Positions 1 through 12,500 of a stretch of DNA of 64,000 bases are shown here, piece by piece; position 1 is the stretch's first letter, and the number at the start of each line of letters is the position of its first letter. The notes under the pieces were generated by a model. That model was given only the letters and a program-made list of their open reading frames with translations, did not search any database and had not been told where the DNA came from. The DNA is taken from NCBI RefSeq assembly GCF_000003815.2, contig NC_049983.1, positions 12,783,526 through 12,847,525 of the forward strand, in the 5' to 3' direction. Made by a program: the position numbers and the translations under genes. This DNA is from Branchiostoma floridae (lineage: Eukaryota > Chordata > Leptocardii > Amphioxiformes > Branchiostomatidae).

Positions 1-3000
1 TGTGGCAGGAATGCTTCTCTTTCTGGTTTTCTGACATCCAAGAAGCCCAGTTCATTCTGAAGGGAAAGCTGATAGTTGGTGTGCTATTGGTAGGAAGGGT
101 TAGGTTGAGATGCTTGCTCAGTGAGCCAAGTCACTTGTACAAACAGTACTTAATTCTATGTGGTATTGGTAACTGCAAACAGTCTTTGAGAAACAATGTC
201 CAGTCAGTATGACTTCTGTCAGTTTCAAAAGAGATGCCTTGCAGATTCTGTATTTTTGTCTGATGGCCTTTTTGTGGCTTCTGTACAATTTTTAGTCCAT
301 TTTCTATGGAAAAGAAAGTCAGATAGAAGGCTTCTATTGCTGGAATGGCTTTTTCTCACTCTTGAATTAAACTGAAAGAGATTTTCCTGACAGGACAGTA
401 CAATACTGTGACTGCTGTGAACTGGCCATTCCATATCAATAAAGCTACCTCATAACTATGGCATACCATTAGGTACATGTATGTAATATACATAATAGAA
501 AATTATATATGACATTCCCAAATCGCAAACAACTAACACGAAACATGACAGGGAAACTCAAAAGAGTCTTTCTAACATGACATTTTAGCCAGATGTGGAA
601 AATATACATTAAAAACACCTCACTGCATTAGCTGACTGCAATGCTTAGACAGGCGCTGGGCCAACAGTCCAAACCCTAAAGAATCTTTGTATAAGTATGC
701 CTCTCTCACAGTTGGTGCTTTGCTTATATCTGAACATTGTATTTATAGAATCTAGAGTCTACTTACCACGTAGGTAGTCCATTTGTACAGAAGAAAATGA
801 ATGTGTACTTTGTAATGAGTTGGCGTGAGTTTTGTATCTATAGGAACGGGGAACTCTTAAACAGGGCCAGGAGTGACAAATGTCAGTTTTTGTATGATGT
901 TACCCTTCCCGTTGTATCTTAACCCCCATTGTTCATAAAGTGCCCTATTGTTAATATTTATAAGTACATTTATATAATGTTGTCAGCAAACTGATAGAGT
1001 TGGCACTTGTAGCATGTAGCCTAGTTCTTGTTTGTAAGTATCACAGAGGAATTATCATACAAGGGATGTGTTATTCCTCCCTTTAATAGCTGACAAAAAT
1101 GTACACGACTAAAGGCAAGTTTTATGATGATAATTATGAGGTCCTGTATATCTTCAGTGAATACGAAGTTCTGTAAGAAGCAGTTGTGACGTTGGGTTGT
1201 GGAAATGTCTTGTACAGTTCTGTGGCAGACAGTGGAGGGGAGATGGCGCTAGCATGTCATGTTTAGTGCAGAAAGGAAGACTTTGGTATGGTGAAAAATG
1301 GGCCTTTATCAGACAGAACTGCTCTTGTCACCTCTGGAAGAGGACAAATCTTACTTCCTGTAACAAGTACATAGTTCAATACGTTTTAATGAATGTATTA
1401 TTGGATATGGCTAACTTTCTGACCATTGTAAAAAGCTATGTTTATATTTGTCTTATTGACACATATTGTGAATTTAAGATAGGGCACTGCCAACTACAGC
1501 TGCCATTAGGAACAGTCTAAATCAGAGCAGTTGTGTTTTGTGAAGGCCTGTATTCAGAGAGGGCGGCCCATGGGGTCCACTGGGGAGATTTTGTCTTGCC
1601 AAATTGTGCATTTTATGATCAGAGGTTTTTAAAATAAATTATTGCCTTATATTTATGAATGTGATGACTTGACTGTGTCCAGTTTTTACTTTAAGTGTTC
1701 ACTTAATGAGATATAAGGAGGTGAAATGATTCAACAAAATAAAGTAGACAGAATACTCAGATTCCAGTAACATTTGATATCATGTAGATAACGTTATGTA
1801 TAAAATAGTATTTTCCAGTACACTGCCCCCTCTACCCTCAGCAGTAGACAAGCCAGGACTATACCTCTTTCCTCTTCTAGCCTTTTTGCACCATCTTTGC
1901 TTAGTGTAACATACCCCAAACCACCTCTAGTCAATCCAAGACATTGACCTCAGGCTACAGAAAGTAAATTGTATGGATGTCATGATCTGTATACTCCAAA
2001 TTTAATGCAAAAAAAGAACGGTGGATTTTTCCGTTTTATATATTTTTTTTATCTTTGCTTGTATTTTTTGGACAAAATCAATGCCTACAAAGATGCCATC
2101 CATAAAATTTACTTACTGTAACCCCTCATTTAGATACTGGTCCACTTCAGGTATTCTCCAAGCAGAGGTTGGATCGCGGAGATAGTAGTGATCAGTAGTG
2201 GTTGGGGAGCGAGCCCGTAAAAATCTCCGCGCCCCAGCCTCAGAGGGGAGCTAGCTTGTATGGTATCGTCATGTTGCTGTTGGTAATAGGTAAAAGTATT
2301 CCACAAACGTCAAAGCTGACAATTTCACTACGTGGTGATCTATATAATGACTCATTCTTGTGGCACAAGAATGAGTTGTGCCCAGACGTTTATTCGACGA
2401 GCAGAATTTAACCTGGAAATCAGTCTCGCAAAAGAAAAATTGTCTAGCCTTATGAAATACGAAAATTTTCATTCCTTGGTACCTATTTACTCACTCAAGC
2501 CCTACACAAAATAAAGTGATCCGTTTCCGACTTGTCGACAAAAGCAGAAAATAGGAAATATACCGTAAAAAGTTGTAAACCCCTTACGAGTCTTTTGAGT
2601 TGCCCATTCCTGAAAGGCCGAAATCCGCGAGTGGTAGCGACATAACGACAGATTCATCACTTTCTATTAGGCTGTTTCAGAGCGTGTCAAATTAGGCTCT
2701 CTAGGTCTTGGGCATTATGATTTTTTACTTGATCGATGTGGAAGTATTGATATTTTTGCAGACTGACAGTAAATTCCACAGGTTTCCTGCTGTACGTTTG
2801 TTATGCTGGAAACATACCACCAAAGAGAAAGGTCGTACTTTGGTTGTGTTTTATTATTCTTGTACACTCATGCTCTTGCCATTTGTAGCTCTTGAAATTA
2901 CTCAGACATCACGGACATCAAGATGATAAACCAGGTCGATACCTTGTGCCAATGCCGCAGTGACGTTAAGTGGTTATTATGACACACTAAAACAGTTCGT

Positions 3001-6000
3001 ATCGCGGATTACAACAAACGTTCAGAAGGAAATATTGCCTTGAGCCGGAAAACAGACATGAAGTACATGCAACGTTATATGAAACATGGAATAAAAAAAG
3101 CAATAAATCCGTTATCGATGTTCCTTCAGCAGTAGGTAGGTTGTATTGCAGATGATGGTGCAACAAACTACTAAGTTAGACTCTTAAGCTTCTTGTTGGC
3201 ATTCAGCCCAGATCCGGTCAAAATGGCTAACCCGCCCGGTGTTCTAGGTTTATCGTGACATCCGCACACCTTATTGCATTTTAAAAGGAATATCAGATCT
3301 ATTCATAAACAGACAGACAGAACACCTTTGGATGTGTCTTATTGTTTCATAAAGTACGAAATTTGAATGTTAATAAAAGAAAACAATTAGCAGGAAATGC
3401 ACATTCGACCACTTCTATTTGTAAATCGGAAAGGTAACGTGTCATTTATGCCCTAATATCCCAATATCAGAAATGTCTTAGATTTAGTTTCTTAACTTTG
3501 GATGAGCACATTTTCCTACACAAAGTCAAATAAGCCACAAAAGCTCAAACCCTGCGAGTCTTTCGCAATTTCCTCATTCCCGAAAAGACGGAAATCACTA
3601 CTAGACAATTTCGTTATGGCCACTTTTCTGAGGCGGCCGGGAGCGGTACTGCAAGTAAGGCTATGATAGAGTATATAGCCCCGACTTGCCAGTAGAGTGT
3701 GCAAATATACAGGAAATCTGACTTACAGCCTGTACAAACTTATCTAAATAGGTCCAGACAACCTTCGCATACATGGCCTTAAAGACACTAGCTGATACAT
3801 TACATTTGCAGGTGCCGCGCGAGTAAGGACTACCACCTCCGCCGATCAAGCGCCACCTACATCCATGTATACATATTTTGTACGTAACGCGTAGTTCAAT
3901 TAAGGGCATATTTAAACATTTTTTGCAAACGTTTTCACTTAACAACTTTGGCCTTTTACTCAACTTCATTTGCTTGTATTGGGAAAACGTGCTGTCGTCA
4001 TTGTCGATAGTCGATCTTGACACCAGACGACAAATATGGTCATATTGATAGAGCTTTAGAGGTGAGTTTGATTATTGCTTTTTAGATCAAGGAGGTTTAA
4101 CTTTTAAGAAATCTGCTTGCTTTAGATTTTAATAAAGTAGTCGTTCTTTTCTCATTTTTGTTTGTGTACGCGTCAATTTTGAGAGTGTCCATAGTATCAC
4201 GGTATCTGAAGTTTCGAGTCTGAAATACCACGATGTCAGACACGTGTCTTCCGTTTGCAGCTGTTTACATCATCTCGAAGTACGGCCTTCTGTTTTAGCA
4301 TTTGCGGAAACTAATGGAAAAAGAAATATCTGTATAGGTATCTGGAAATATCGATATATGTACATAGATCAGATAAATAGGAACTCCCGCGAGAGCTTCA
4401 CTTGGCGCCTTCTAAAACTGGAAGTGAAACTTGAATGCGCCCTGAGCACGTAGCGGTTTGCGATCGCGGAAACTGGGAAGGCTCGTATTGGGTTTACGAG
4501 TTTTTCTTATCGAATATTTCTGCTTTAAAATTTGTACGTCGACAACCACTCGTTTTATTTTCTGTAGGTTTTGAGTGAAATAATTAATACACAGGAGCTG
4601 ACATTTACCTATTTGATGAGGCCAGATAAATGTTATTTTGCGGAGGTACTGGTCCCACAGGTGGAGCATCTTTGATTGACAGGATCTATGTCTGACATCA
4701 TATATGCGTTTCCTCATTACTGTTACTATCTCATGGACTCACCCTTGAAGTGATCTCCTCAAGTCTGCTAGATACGCATACCTTATTTCGACTGGCACTG
4801 TCTATTCCTACAATGATGTGCTATGTTTGTGTTCCTTGTTGATTAATGTCAAACCATAGAATGTAGCAGCACACATAAACTTACTTATTGATAGATAAAA
4901 CTGTTCAATGCAAGGCAGTGACATGTCTTATGTTTGCCTTGTTTGTGACTTTACACCGGTTCGTGCATGAGGGTTAACGTTTATCAGCTAAGTTACAGAG
5001 GTGAGGTACATGGACCAAAGTCTGCCTCTACCAGTTAAGTGATGTGTGTTTGCTTGGCAAGCACCCCTAACAACTAATTCACACAAAAAACACACAGATG
5101 TCCATAAAGTATTTTCTTCATCCATTATTTATTGATATTTGTCTTCAGAATGAGCCAGACGATATAATATGCAGTGGCATTTTGGCTCCATTTACCTCAG
5201 CAGCAGCCTACAAGAACTGCTGCTCCCCAAAGAGCCATAACAACCCAAGTGCAACCCTTCACAGAATTGCACTCTAAATTGAAATTGCACTCTGTGGTAT
5301 CATCACGTAATAGCTTACCAATATCTTCTATAATATGCAACAATAATTTCATTCAAACTTCCACATAAACAATATAAGCCCATCCAAGTTGGGGAAATAC
5401 AATTCAATTAATCCAAGGCACAGAGGTACTAAGCAGATTCCGTCTGAATTCCGAAATGCCAGTAGACCATTCTGTTGCATTCCGCTCGCAATTACTGTCT
5501 CGCCCCAATAAAGGGTGGATTAATTTATGGCCTGCCTAAATCAAATTTTGCTCCATCTCCAAACAGAACAAAGTTCATTTGCTGTCAGCCATAATTGTTT
5601 TGAAGGGCACAAAGCCCATCTACATGTTGATTGCCCTTGGTGTGATGATGGTGGTTTATTGTGGCAAGATTGACAAGGCAATCACATTATGCTGCAGGTC
5701 ATATACATACTACACAGTACAGAACAAGATGTTCACTACTGTACAAAAGTTACGTTCCTATGATAGAAGTTCCCATACAGTGTGTGAAGCCAACAACTTC
5801 TGACACAGCAGGGTTAAAAGTTTTCCCAGCAACAAATATACATCAAGCCTCCATAGAACCCATTTTTACGATATTTGTTCGTGAAAAGATAATGACATCC
5901 GAGACAGTCATTAAAGCGTAATGCTAAGCTGCCTCTAGCACGATTCATCGTAGCCAATCAGCCGAGCCCGACAATTCGCAGGGGTAAACTCCGGCAACAA

Positions 6001-8467
6001 TCGCGAGGTACCTCGTAAAGCTATCTCGTAAATGTTGAGCTATGAAAAGGTACAGTACCCACAGCGTGTGAGGATGATGTAAGTGGAATTACTCATACAT
6101 ATAAAGCAGGCATGCAAGCCCTGAGTTAGGAAACACATCTGTCTGCCACCCTGTAGGCTCAGGAAAACTTCACACTGTGATTAAACAGTCAATGTTCATT
6201 ACTAGAGACAAACATCAACATACAAGCAAGTGTGGGGAAAGCAGCATGTCCTTTCAGGCTTTTTTTGGTTGGAATCCACTATCTACAGTTGGTATTCTCC
6301 AGATACTAGTATTAGATGCACAGAAGACCAGGGTAGCAGCAAGTGTCCACAAGGAAATAGGAGTAATGTTTTTCTGCATGTTACATGACACAATGGCAGA
6401 TAATGCATCTGTCTACTCACATGTACTGCATTACAGGGAACTGTCTTTTGATATCAAATATGAGCCCAGAGAAAGGAACATGGAATGAGCACCCAGTTCA
6501 AAATGTCCCAAGTCTAAAATTGTGTGTTATACTGTACTAGCTAGTAGAAAATGTTTTAGTACTGTGTTCATCAGCACAATGCCTATAATCATGCTTTCGT
6601 GACCTCCTCTTGTTGCATTAAAATTACATGGTTTTATCACCTTTTACGACTCTCTAATGGTCCGATTGATGGTTACATTACTTCTGGTGCTGTAGTTACA
6701 ATCTGGGCAGCTGTTGAGTTTTCTTTGTCTAGTGTCCTGAAACATTGACAGTTCTTAACTGGATAATGTACCCAGGGAATGTTGGACAACACTGCTCTAT
6801 TTCACACATGTAGATAGCTGTTTAGTACCTCTAAGGCTAGTCCCTTTCTCTGAGCAGTATAGGAGGGTTGCCAGGTTTACATTCCTACTGTGAAAAGCCA
6901 AAGACGTTTCCATGTACAGTAACGGAGTAAGCATCTCAAGCAGCTGCTGCAATTTTTTAGGACTCCCCAGTGGAATACCATGGGGTAAGAGGTGACGTCA
7001 CCTTGCATCACCCCAAGCAGTGGTGATGGGTTGATGGAACAACGGTCAATATACATCTAGCTACTTAAGTTTTAGATTCAACAAATTTGGCAGTTTTTCA
7101 TTGTCTTCCAATCTGCTCAAACATTTGCTGCTGTGAAATTTTCCACCCTTACAATTACTTCCCCCCTGCCATGGTAATGCTCATGCATGGCCTCTTTTAC
7201 AACGTTGGGCCAACATGGCTCATAAATACATTAACATCAGCTAGTAGATACTGCCTGAGCTGTAAAGGACAATTTCAGAATCAGAAGGAGGTTTTCTCAT
7301 TCAAAAATATGCCTTTACCTTCCTGAATGTGATGACTCAAACTAGAAAAATGATGAGAAGTTCTGAATATAGATTTGGGATTAGGCGCAGAGTTTTGTCT
7401 GCATTTTGTCTAGACTGTGCTGAATGTTGTTTAAAACATCAATCCTGCACCTGTCAGTGCAATACCATTGGAGACCCACAGGAGGCGCTTTAGGAAGGTA
7501 TTGAATGTGTCCCCCGACACTTTGCTTTGGAAGACCACTTATGAACAATGCCTACCAGCAAGGAAAATGTTACAAAGCTCCCAGCAAATCTTACTAACAG
7601 CAAACTGTGGAAAAACATCTGAGGAATCTCGAGGAAGACAGTTGCAACAATCAACAGTTACAAAATATGACCACAATGCAATGAGAAGTGAAATCCATAA
7701 AGCTATTTGTGCATCTTTGAGATCTTCTGTTCTTTTCTACTCAAATGTGAGAAGTCAAAAGCCTGGCATGCAAGTATTTACCCTTCCGACAAACCACCCC
7801 CTCAGGGTTCCTACTGACAGGTGCAGGAAGCCTACACAGGACGTACTACCAGCCTGTAATGAAGTTATACATCACACCTCATTAGCAAAGGCAGCCAGCA
7901 GTGGCATTACTCAATGATTGGATTATGGAGCACTTGGCAATGGCCCAAGTCTGTCTGGAAGAAGCAACATCTATCTACAGTACAGTACATAGCAATAATC
8001 TCTCTCATTTTATATCGAGAAGTAATTGTAGGGAATAGCTTTGGTATGTTATTACAATAGCCTGTCATGAATTGGCAGATGCAAATTTAGACACTGATTT
8101 TTCTGTATAGTATGAATGGGCTTGATAATGCATAAATGTCTAACTTTCACTGAAAAAATAAGAGAATAGAAAAAGTTACCCAATTTCTGAGCTCTACAAA
8201 TCACTGGTACACAGTCCTGAGGACAACTGGAGGTCATATCCAGGGATTGAGGCCATGAACAGGTGTTGGGTACATGGATCATTTAACATAATAGGAAAAA
8301 AAACAGCCTGTAAAAATAATGAAGAAAAAAATATCTGTGACCAATGTATTCCATCATGGTTTTTGCTTTTCTAGAAAAATAGAAATGAGAAAACCAAATG
8401 AGGACCTTAGTTATATACACGTACTGAAAATATGGCGTGTGCAAAATAACAAAATCTCAGACTTATA
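1..8467. other. No supported gene; non-coding DNA
   Basis: I see no convincing coding exon in this stretch. The longest open frames (for example 7468-7917 on plus and 3661-4023 on minus) lack domain-like sequence and have no splice-consistent neighbours. AATAAA motifs near 439, 1633 and 1738 could belong to the 3' end of a gene lying left of the window, but no coding end is visible. A short perfect hairpin at 2350-2376 and a diverged ~50-bp direct repeat (about 2574-2630 and 3545-3600) are the only structures I noted. Confidence 0.5.
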
Positions 8468-9166
8468 GAGTCCATTCCAAGACACCATGCGGATGTTTGT
8501 TGCCATTGTTTAGAATTGATTTTAAAGTTTTGTAATTATATGTCTAGGACATTTGATACTTCAGAAATATTTTTAACACTGTTTCAACGTTTACAAACTA
8601 TTTTCCGTGGTCCCTGTAAAACTTNNNNNNNNNNNNNNNNNNNNNNNNNNNNNNNNNNNNNNNNNNNNNNNNNNNNNNNNNNNNNNNNNNNNNNNNNNNN
8701 NNNNNNNNNNNNNNNNNNNNNNNNNNNNNNNNNNNNNNNNNNNNNNNNNNNNNNNNNNNNNNNNNNNNNNNNNNNNNNNNNNNNNNNNNNNNNNNNNNNN
8801 NNNNNNNNNNNNNNNNNNNNNNNNNNNNNNNNNNNNNNNNNNNNNNNNNNNNNNNNNNNNNNNNNNNNNNNNNNGGGGCAATAAACTATTTTACCATTTG
8901 GCCAGGTTTACCATTTTTTGTAAATATTTGTAAATGTGAAATAATCACAGAGAGGTTTCACAATTTTTCTAAATAAAGACATTTTTGTACAGTTACTTTC
9001 AAAATGTTTCTAAAATATTCAAAGAAATTCAAATAAATGAGTATTTTCTTAGTCAATTTTTTGAAAATAATTTAATCATTGTGGCTCAGATATTCTTTTA
9101 TTCAAAATAATTCAGACTAATTATAAATATCGCCTAAAAGCCCTCATGGTGTCTTGGAATGGACTC
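8468..9166. mobile_element. TA-flanked MITE with 22-bp terminal inverted repeats
   Basis: The left end starts GAGTCCATTCCAAGACACCA and the right end is its exact reverse complement; the match extends to 22 bases. Both ends are bordered by TA (8466-8467 and 9167-9168), the target duplication of Tc1/mariner-type elements. The interior is AT-rich, has no transposase frame and contains the 250-base N gap at 8625-8874, so true length is unknown. Family assignment rests on the TA target only. It lies just downstream of the uncharacterised gene ending at 9592 and carries an AATAAA on the minus strand near 9092-9097. Confidence 0.7.
8625..8874. other. Assembly gap (250 N)
   Basis: Unsequenced bases inside the TA-flanked inverted-repeat element. 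Open frames crossing it are artefacts. Confidence 0.99.
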
Positions 9167-9591
9167 TATGATACAAAAAACATTTTGTAGAAAATGCTGA
9201 ACACAAAATTGACATATTTACTGGTTATATATTAATAATGTCCTGTGACCATATCTACCAATGGAAGAAGGCTGCCCTGAGAAAAGAGGGTTTGGCAACT
9301 ATACTGTAATTTGTGCTCTGCGTTAATTGTTGCCTCATCAACTGTCACGTCCTGTCATGTGTAAATAGGAACACTTATTTACCCTCAAATCAGATTTGAA
9401 GCATTTTGGTTGTAGTTGACAAGGACAAGCATTATTTTCCAAACAAAAAATTCAGATAAATGACTATGTGGCAGTACAAAATGGCAGTTGTGCACTATTG
9501 AGTATAGATATTCTCTAAGTCATCAGCGGCAAGCAGCAGACATGGTCCATGAAGCCACTACACCAGCCCTGCTGGATGGTTCCTGTAGTTC

Positions 9592-12500
9592 CTAGCTGTT
9601 GGCCTTTCCCTGGACAGGTGTGGTGACGCGGTTCATGCTGGGTGGACGGATTCCTCGGATCAGTACTGGACTCATCTTGGAGTCATCTAAAGAAATATCA
9701 AGAACAAAGAAAGTTATAATCTGATGGTGCTGACAGGCTCATCGGTTACCATGTTGGTTTCCTTGTCAGTTCAAGTTCATGATTGAATTCCCTTACAAAT
9801 ATCATCGTGCAGAATGCACTGTTTTAATCTACACCATCTGGAATACAAACAGTGACTCAGTTTACAAAATATAAGTGTTCCTCTGTGCTTCATTTTGCAC
9901 GTCTAAACACTAAAGACTGTATGAGATAGACTGCTGCCTGCAGAGTCAGAGCAACATGGACAGAATGACTTGAGACATGACAGTGCACTAGACTTTGGCT
10001 AGATATATACATAACAAGATGTGTGCCAGGCTACTATACATTATAGTTACAACGTACATGCTGTATGTTCATGTTCAACACTACACAACTACAATGTGCA
10101 AACTTGATGTTCAACACTACAAAACTACACTGTGCAAGCCTAATGTTCAACACTACACTACCACACTGTACAAGTTTGATGTTCAACACTACAGCACCTG
10201 TACCCACCTGACTGTTTGGTATCTGACACCTGCTGATGTTGATGAGGACGGTTGTTGTTCATCCTCTCCTGCTGTCTGCGGCTGGGTATGGACGGGGAGG
10301 TGCGGTCAGGTAGACACTTCATCTGTGCTGGGTAGTAACCCGCACCTAGAGTCTGTTTCATCATACTGCGGGCCTCGCGCTTCTTCCTGGGGTGGGGACT
10401 CTTACTGCGGCTTCTCGGCCGACTGGACTGGGCTAGTCTGTATGTCTCAGAGCCTGCTGGGAGGGCTTCTTGGCTTCGGCTCTGTGGAAACAACAGTTAA
10501 CATCAATACAATTGAATAAAGTCATCATTTCTAAACACTCCTTCAAAGTGTTCAGAGAAAGATACACTAGAGTAAGCAACAGCTCTACCGGTATGACAGT
10601 TCTGAAAAAGCAGAGTAGCCCAAGCAACAGTTTTGGAAGCTTGGAACAGATAGTAGGTACACGTGAATTCCGTTGCGATAAAAGGAATGTAATTCCACAC
10701 ATGTTACATTTTGTTGAGCTTAGGTTTTCAAATCATTCACATTTAATTGCTTTATGCATGGCGCAGTGCAGTCACTACACCACCCTAACATGTGGCACAC
10801 CACAGGCACACAAGTCCAACCTTCCTGCTATGCTGTGAAAGCAACTAGAAAGGTCTGTCAATATAGAAGAGAACTGAAGATGAGACAGAGGGTGCAGCAC
10901 ACTGTGGGAGGTGGATGTGATTGGTAGTTAGTGTTCTCTGAAAGAGGAGCACTGCAAACCATTTCGTAAGGCCAGACTGACTCATCTCTAATTTCAAGCA
11001 CATATTGTGACTCAAATATCGCAGTGATTCAAAGTTTCAATCTCCGACTTGGATCGTTCAAAATTAAATTGCAAGAATTATAATGGTGGAGCCATTTTTT
11101 GAAGCCCATCACTGATCTGGCTTGTTTTTAGTGATGACACTTTGCAGACCTGCTTTGTATCTAACATTAAGAAAATTGATTTTTTCTTAAACTTTGATAA
11201 ATTTGTTTTTTACACTGAAATGAAGAGATCAGTTTGGCCTTGCTAACACAGCAGATTACCAGTATCAAGGAAACATGACTGGTTCCTCTCCCTGTGTTTG
11301 AATGAGTGGTTGGTCTCCCTGTGTTTGAATGATTGCTGGTGTTTGTGGTGTCCACCTCAGGGAGCTGTCTGGAGGTAAAGTTCTGATTCAGTCTGTACTG
11401 ATGGTACCATGATGTATCTTCATCAGAGTCCTTTGGCAATAAAACAAAACAAAACAACATATGCATTTACACAAAACAGCTCATTTCCATAGTATTTGTT
11501 TTCAAAGGAAGATGATGAATGGTTAATTTCAGTTAGAGATAACTATAATATTTCTATCTACTGAAATTTGTAGATGGGACCAGGTACTTGAAATCTGCTT
11601 AAGTAATTTTTTTTCACTAAATGGTCACTTTGTAACAAGACCTGAAGGTCATTTCAAGGTGTGACCTGAAGGCCACTCCAAGGTTTCGGGTAACAGCATA
11701 ACTGTACAAGACAAAAAAAACTTTTCAATACCATGAAGTGTTTCTTTCTTGGACATAACAATGTAATGGTTGCATTGAATTCAGAGACCTGAAATATATC
11801 TTTCAGAAGATCTCACCAAATTGTTATTTTTCTTCTCTGCCAAGTTGCTGGTCGGTGCTGGCCTGCTGATGTTGTTGCCCAGTCTGACTGCATCTTGGTC
11901 CAGGTTGAAGGAGTAGGTTCTGTTGGGGGTGTACCAGGCCAGGGGTCTGCTGCCGCCTCGCTGGTTCCCTCTAGCAGATCGGACGGCAACTGCATGTCTC
12001 AATCTCGTGTAGGTATAATCCTCTCTGTTGGAATGACACAGACAAAATCACTGAAAAGAACACCTCTAAGTCTAAAAATACAGTTGTCAAATACTTATGC
12101 TATTATGACGGCAATTCATTCTTTGTATGAATATCCCCAAATATTGGTTATCATTCTTTCCTCTGTACAAAAACCCATTATTCCTCTGCATGAAACTTGG
12201 TTGTTGCAATACTTCTCTCTGTCACTATGGGGCTCTTTGTTCAGCATTGGGCATGGTATAGCAGTGCCCCCTATTGGCCATTCTAGACACTGCGGGCAGC
12301 GCATCTTGCAATGCATTCCTGGCGTCTGTTCATGTCTGCAAGTACAGGGAGAATATGATGCAGTATTTCCAACCCACCTGTACTGTTCCACATACTGCTG
12401 TGACTGCTGGTGATACCTGAAGTCATAGGGGATGGGGGAGGTCGTGTCCAGCACCAAAGCCTCCCTGGATGGAGGTCTTCTCTCACTGTACATGGTGCAC

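Noticed and set aside
3661..4023. 120-codon minus-strand frame in a CpG-richer patch
   Set aside because: No recognisable domain or supporting splice sites; the patch may be a repeat or a promoter, but I cannot tell.
7468..7917. 149-codon plus-strand open frame
   Set aside because: No domain, no splice-consistent neighbours and ordinary composition for a chance frame; not annotated as a gene.
8516..8933. Open frames running through the N gap
   Set aside because: They are artefacts of unsequenced bases being read as open.
9995..10519. 174-codon plus-strand frame with 12-residue repeats
   Set aside because: It overlaps a 36-bp minisatellite and lies antisense to coding exon 8 of a well-supported minus-strand gene; the openness follows from the repeat period.
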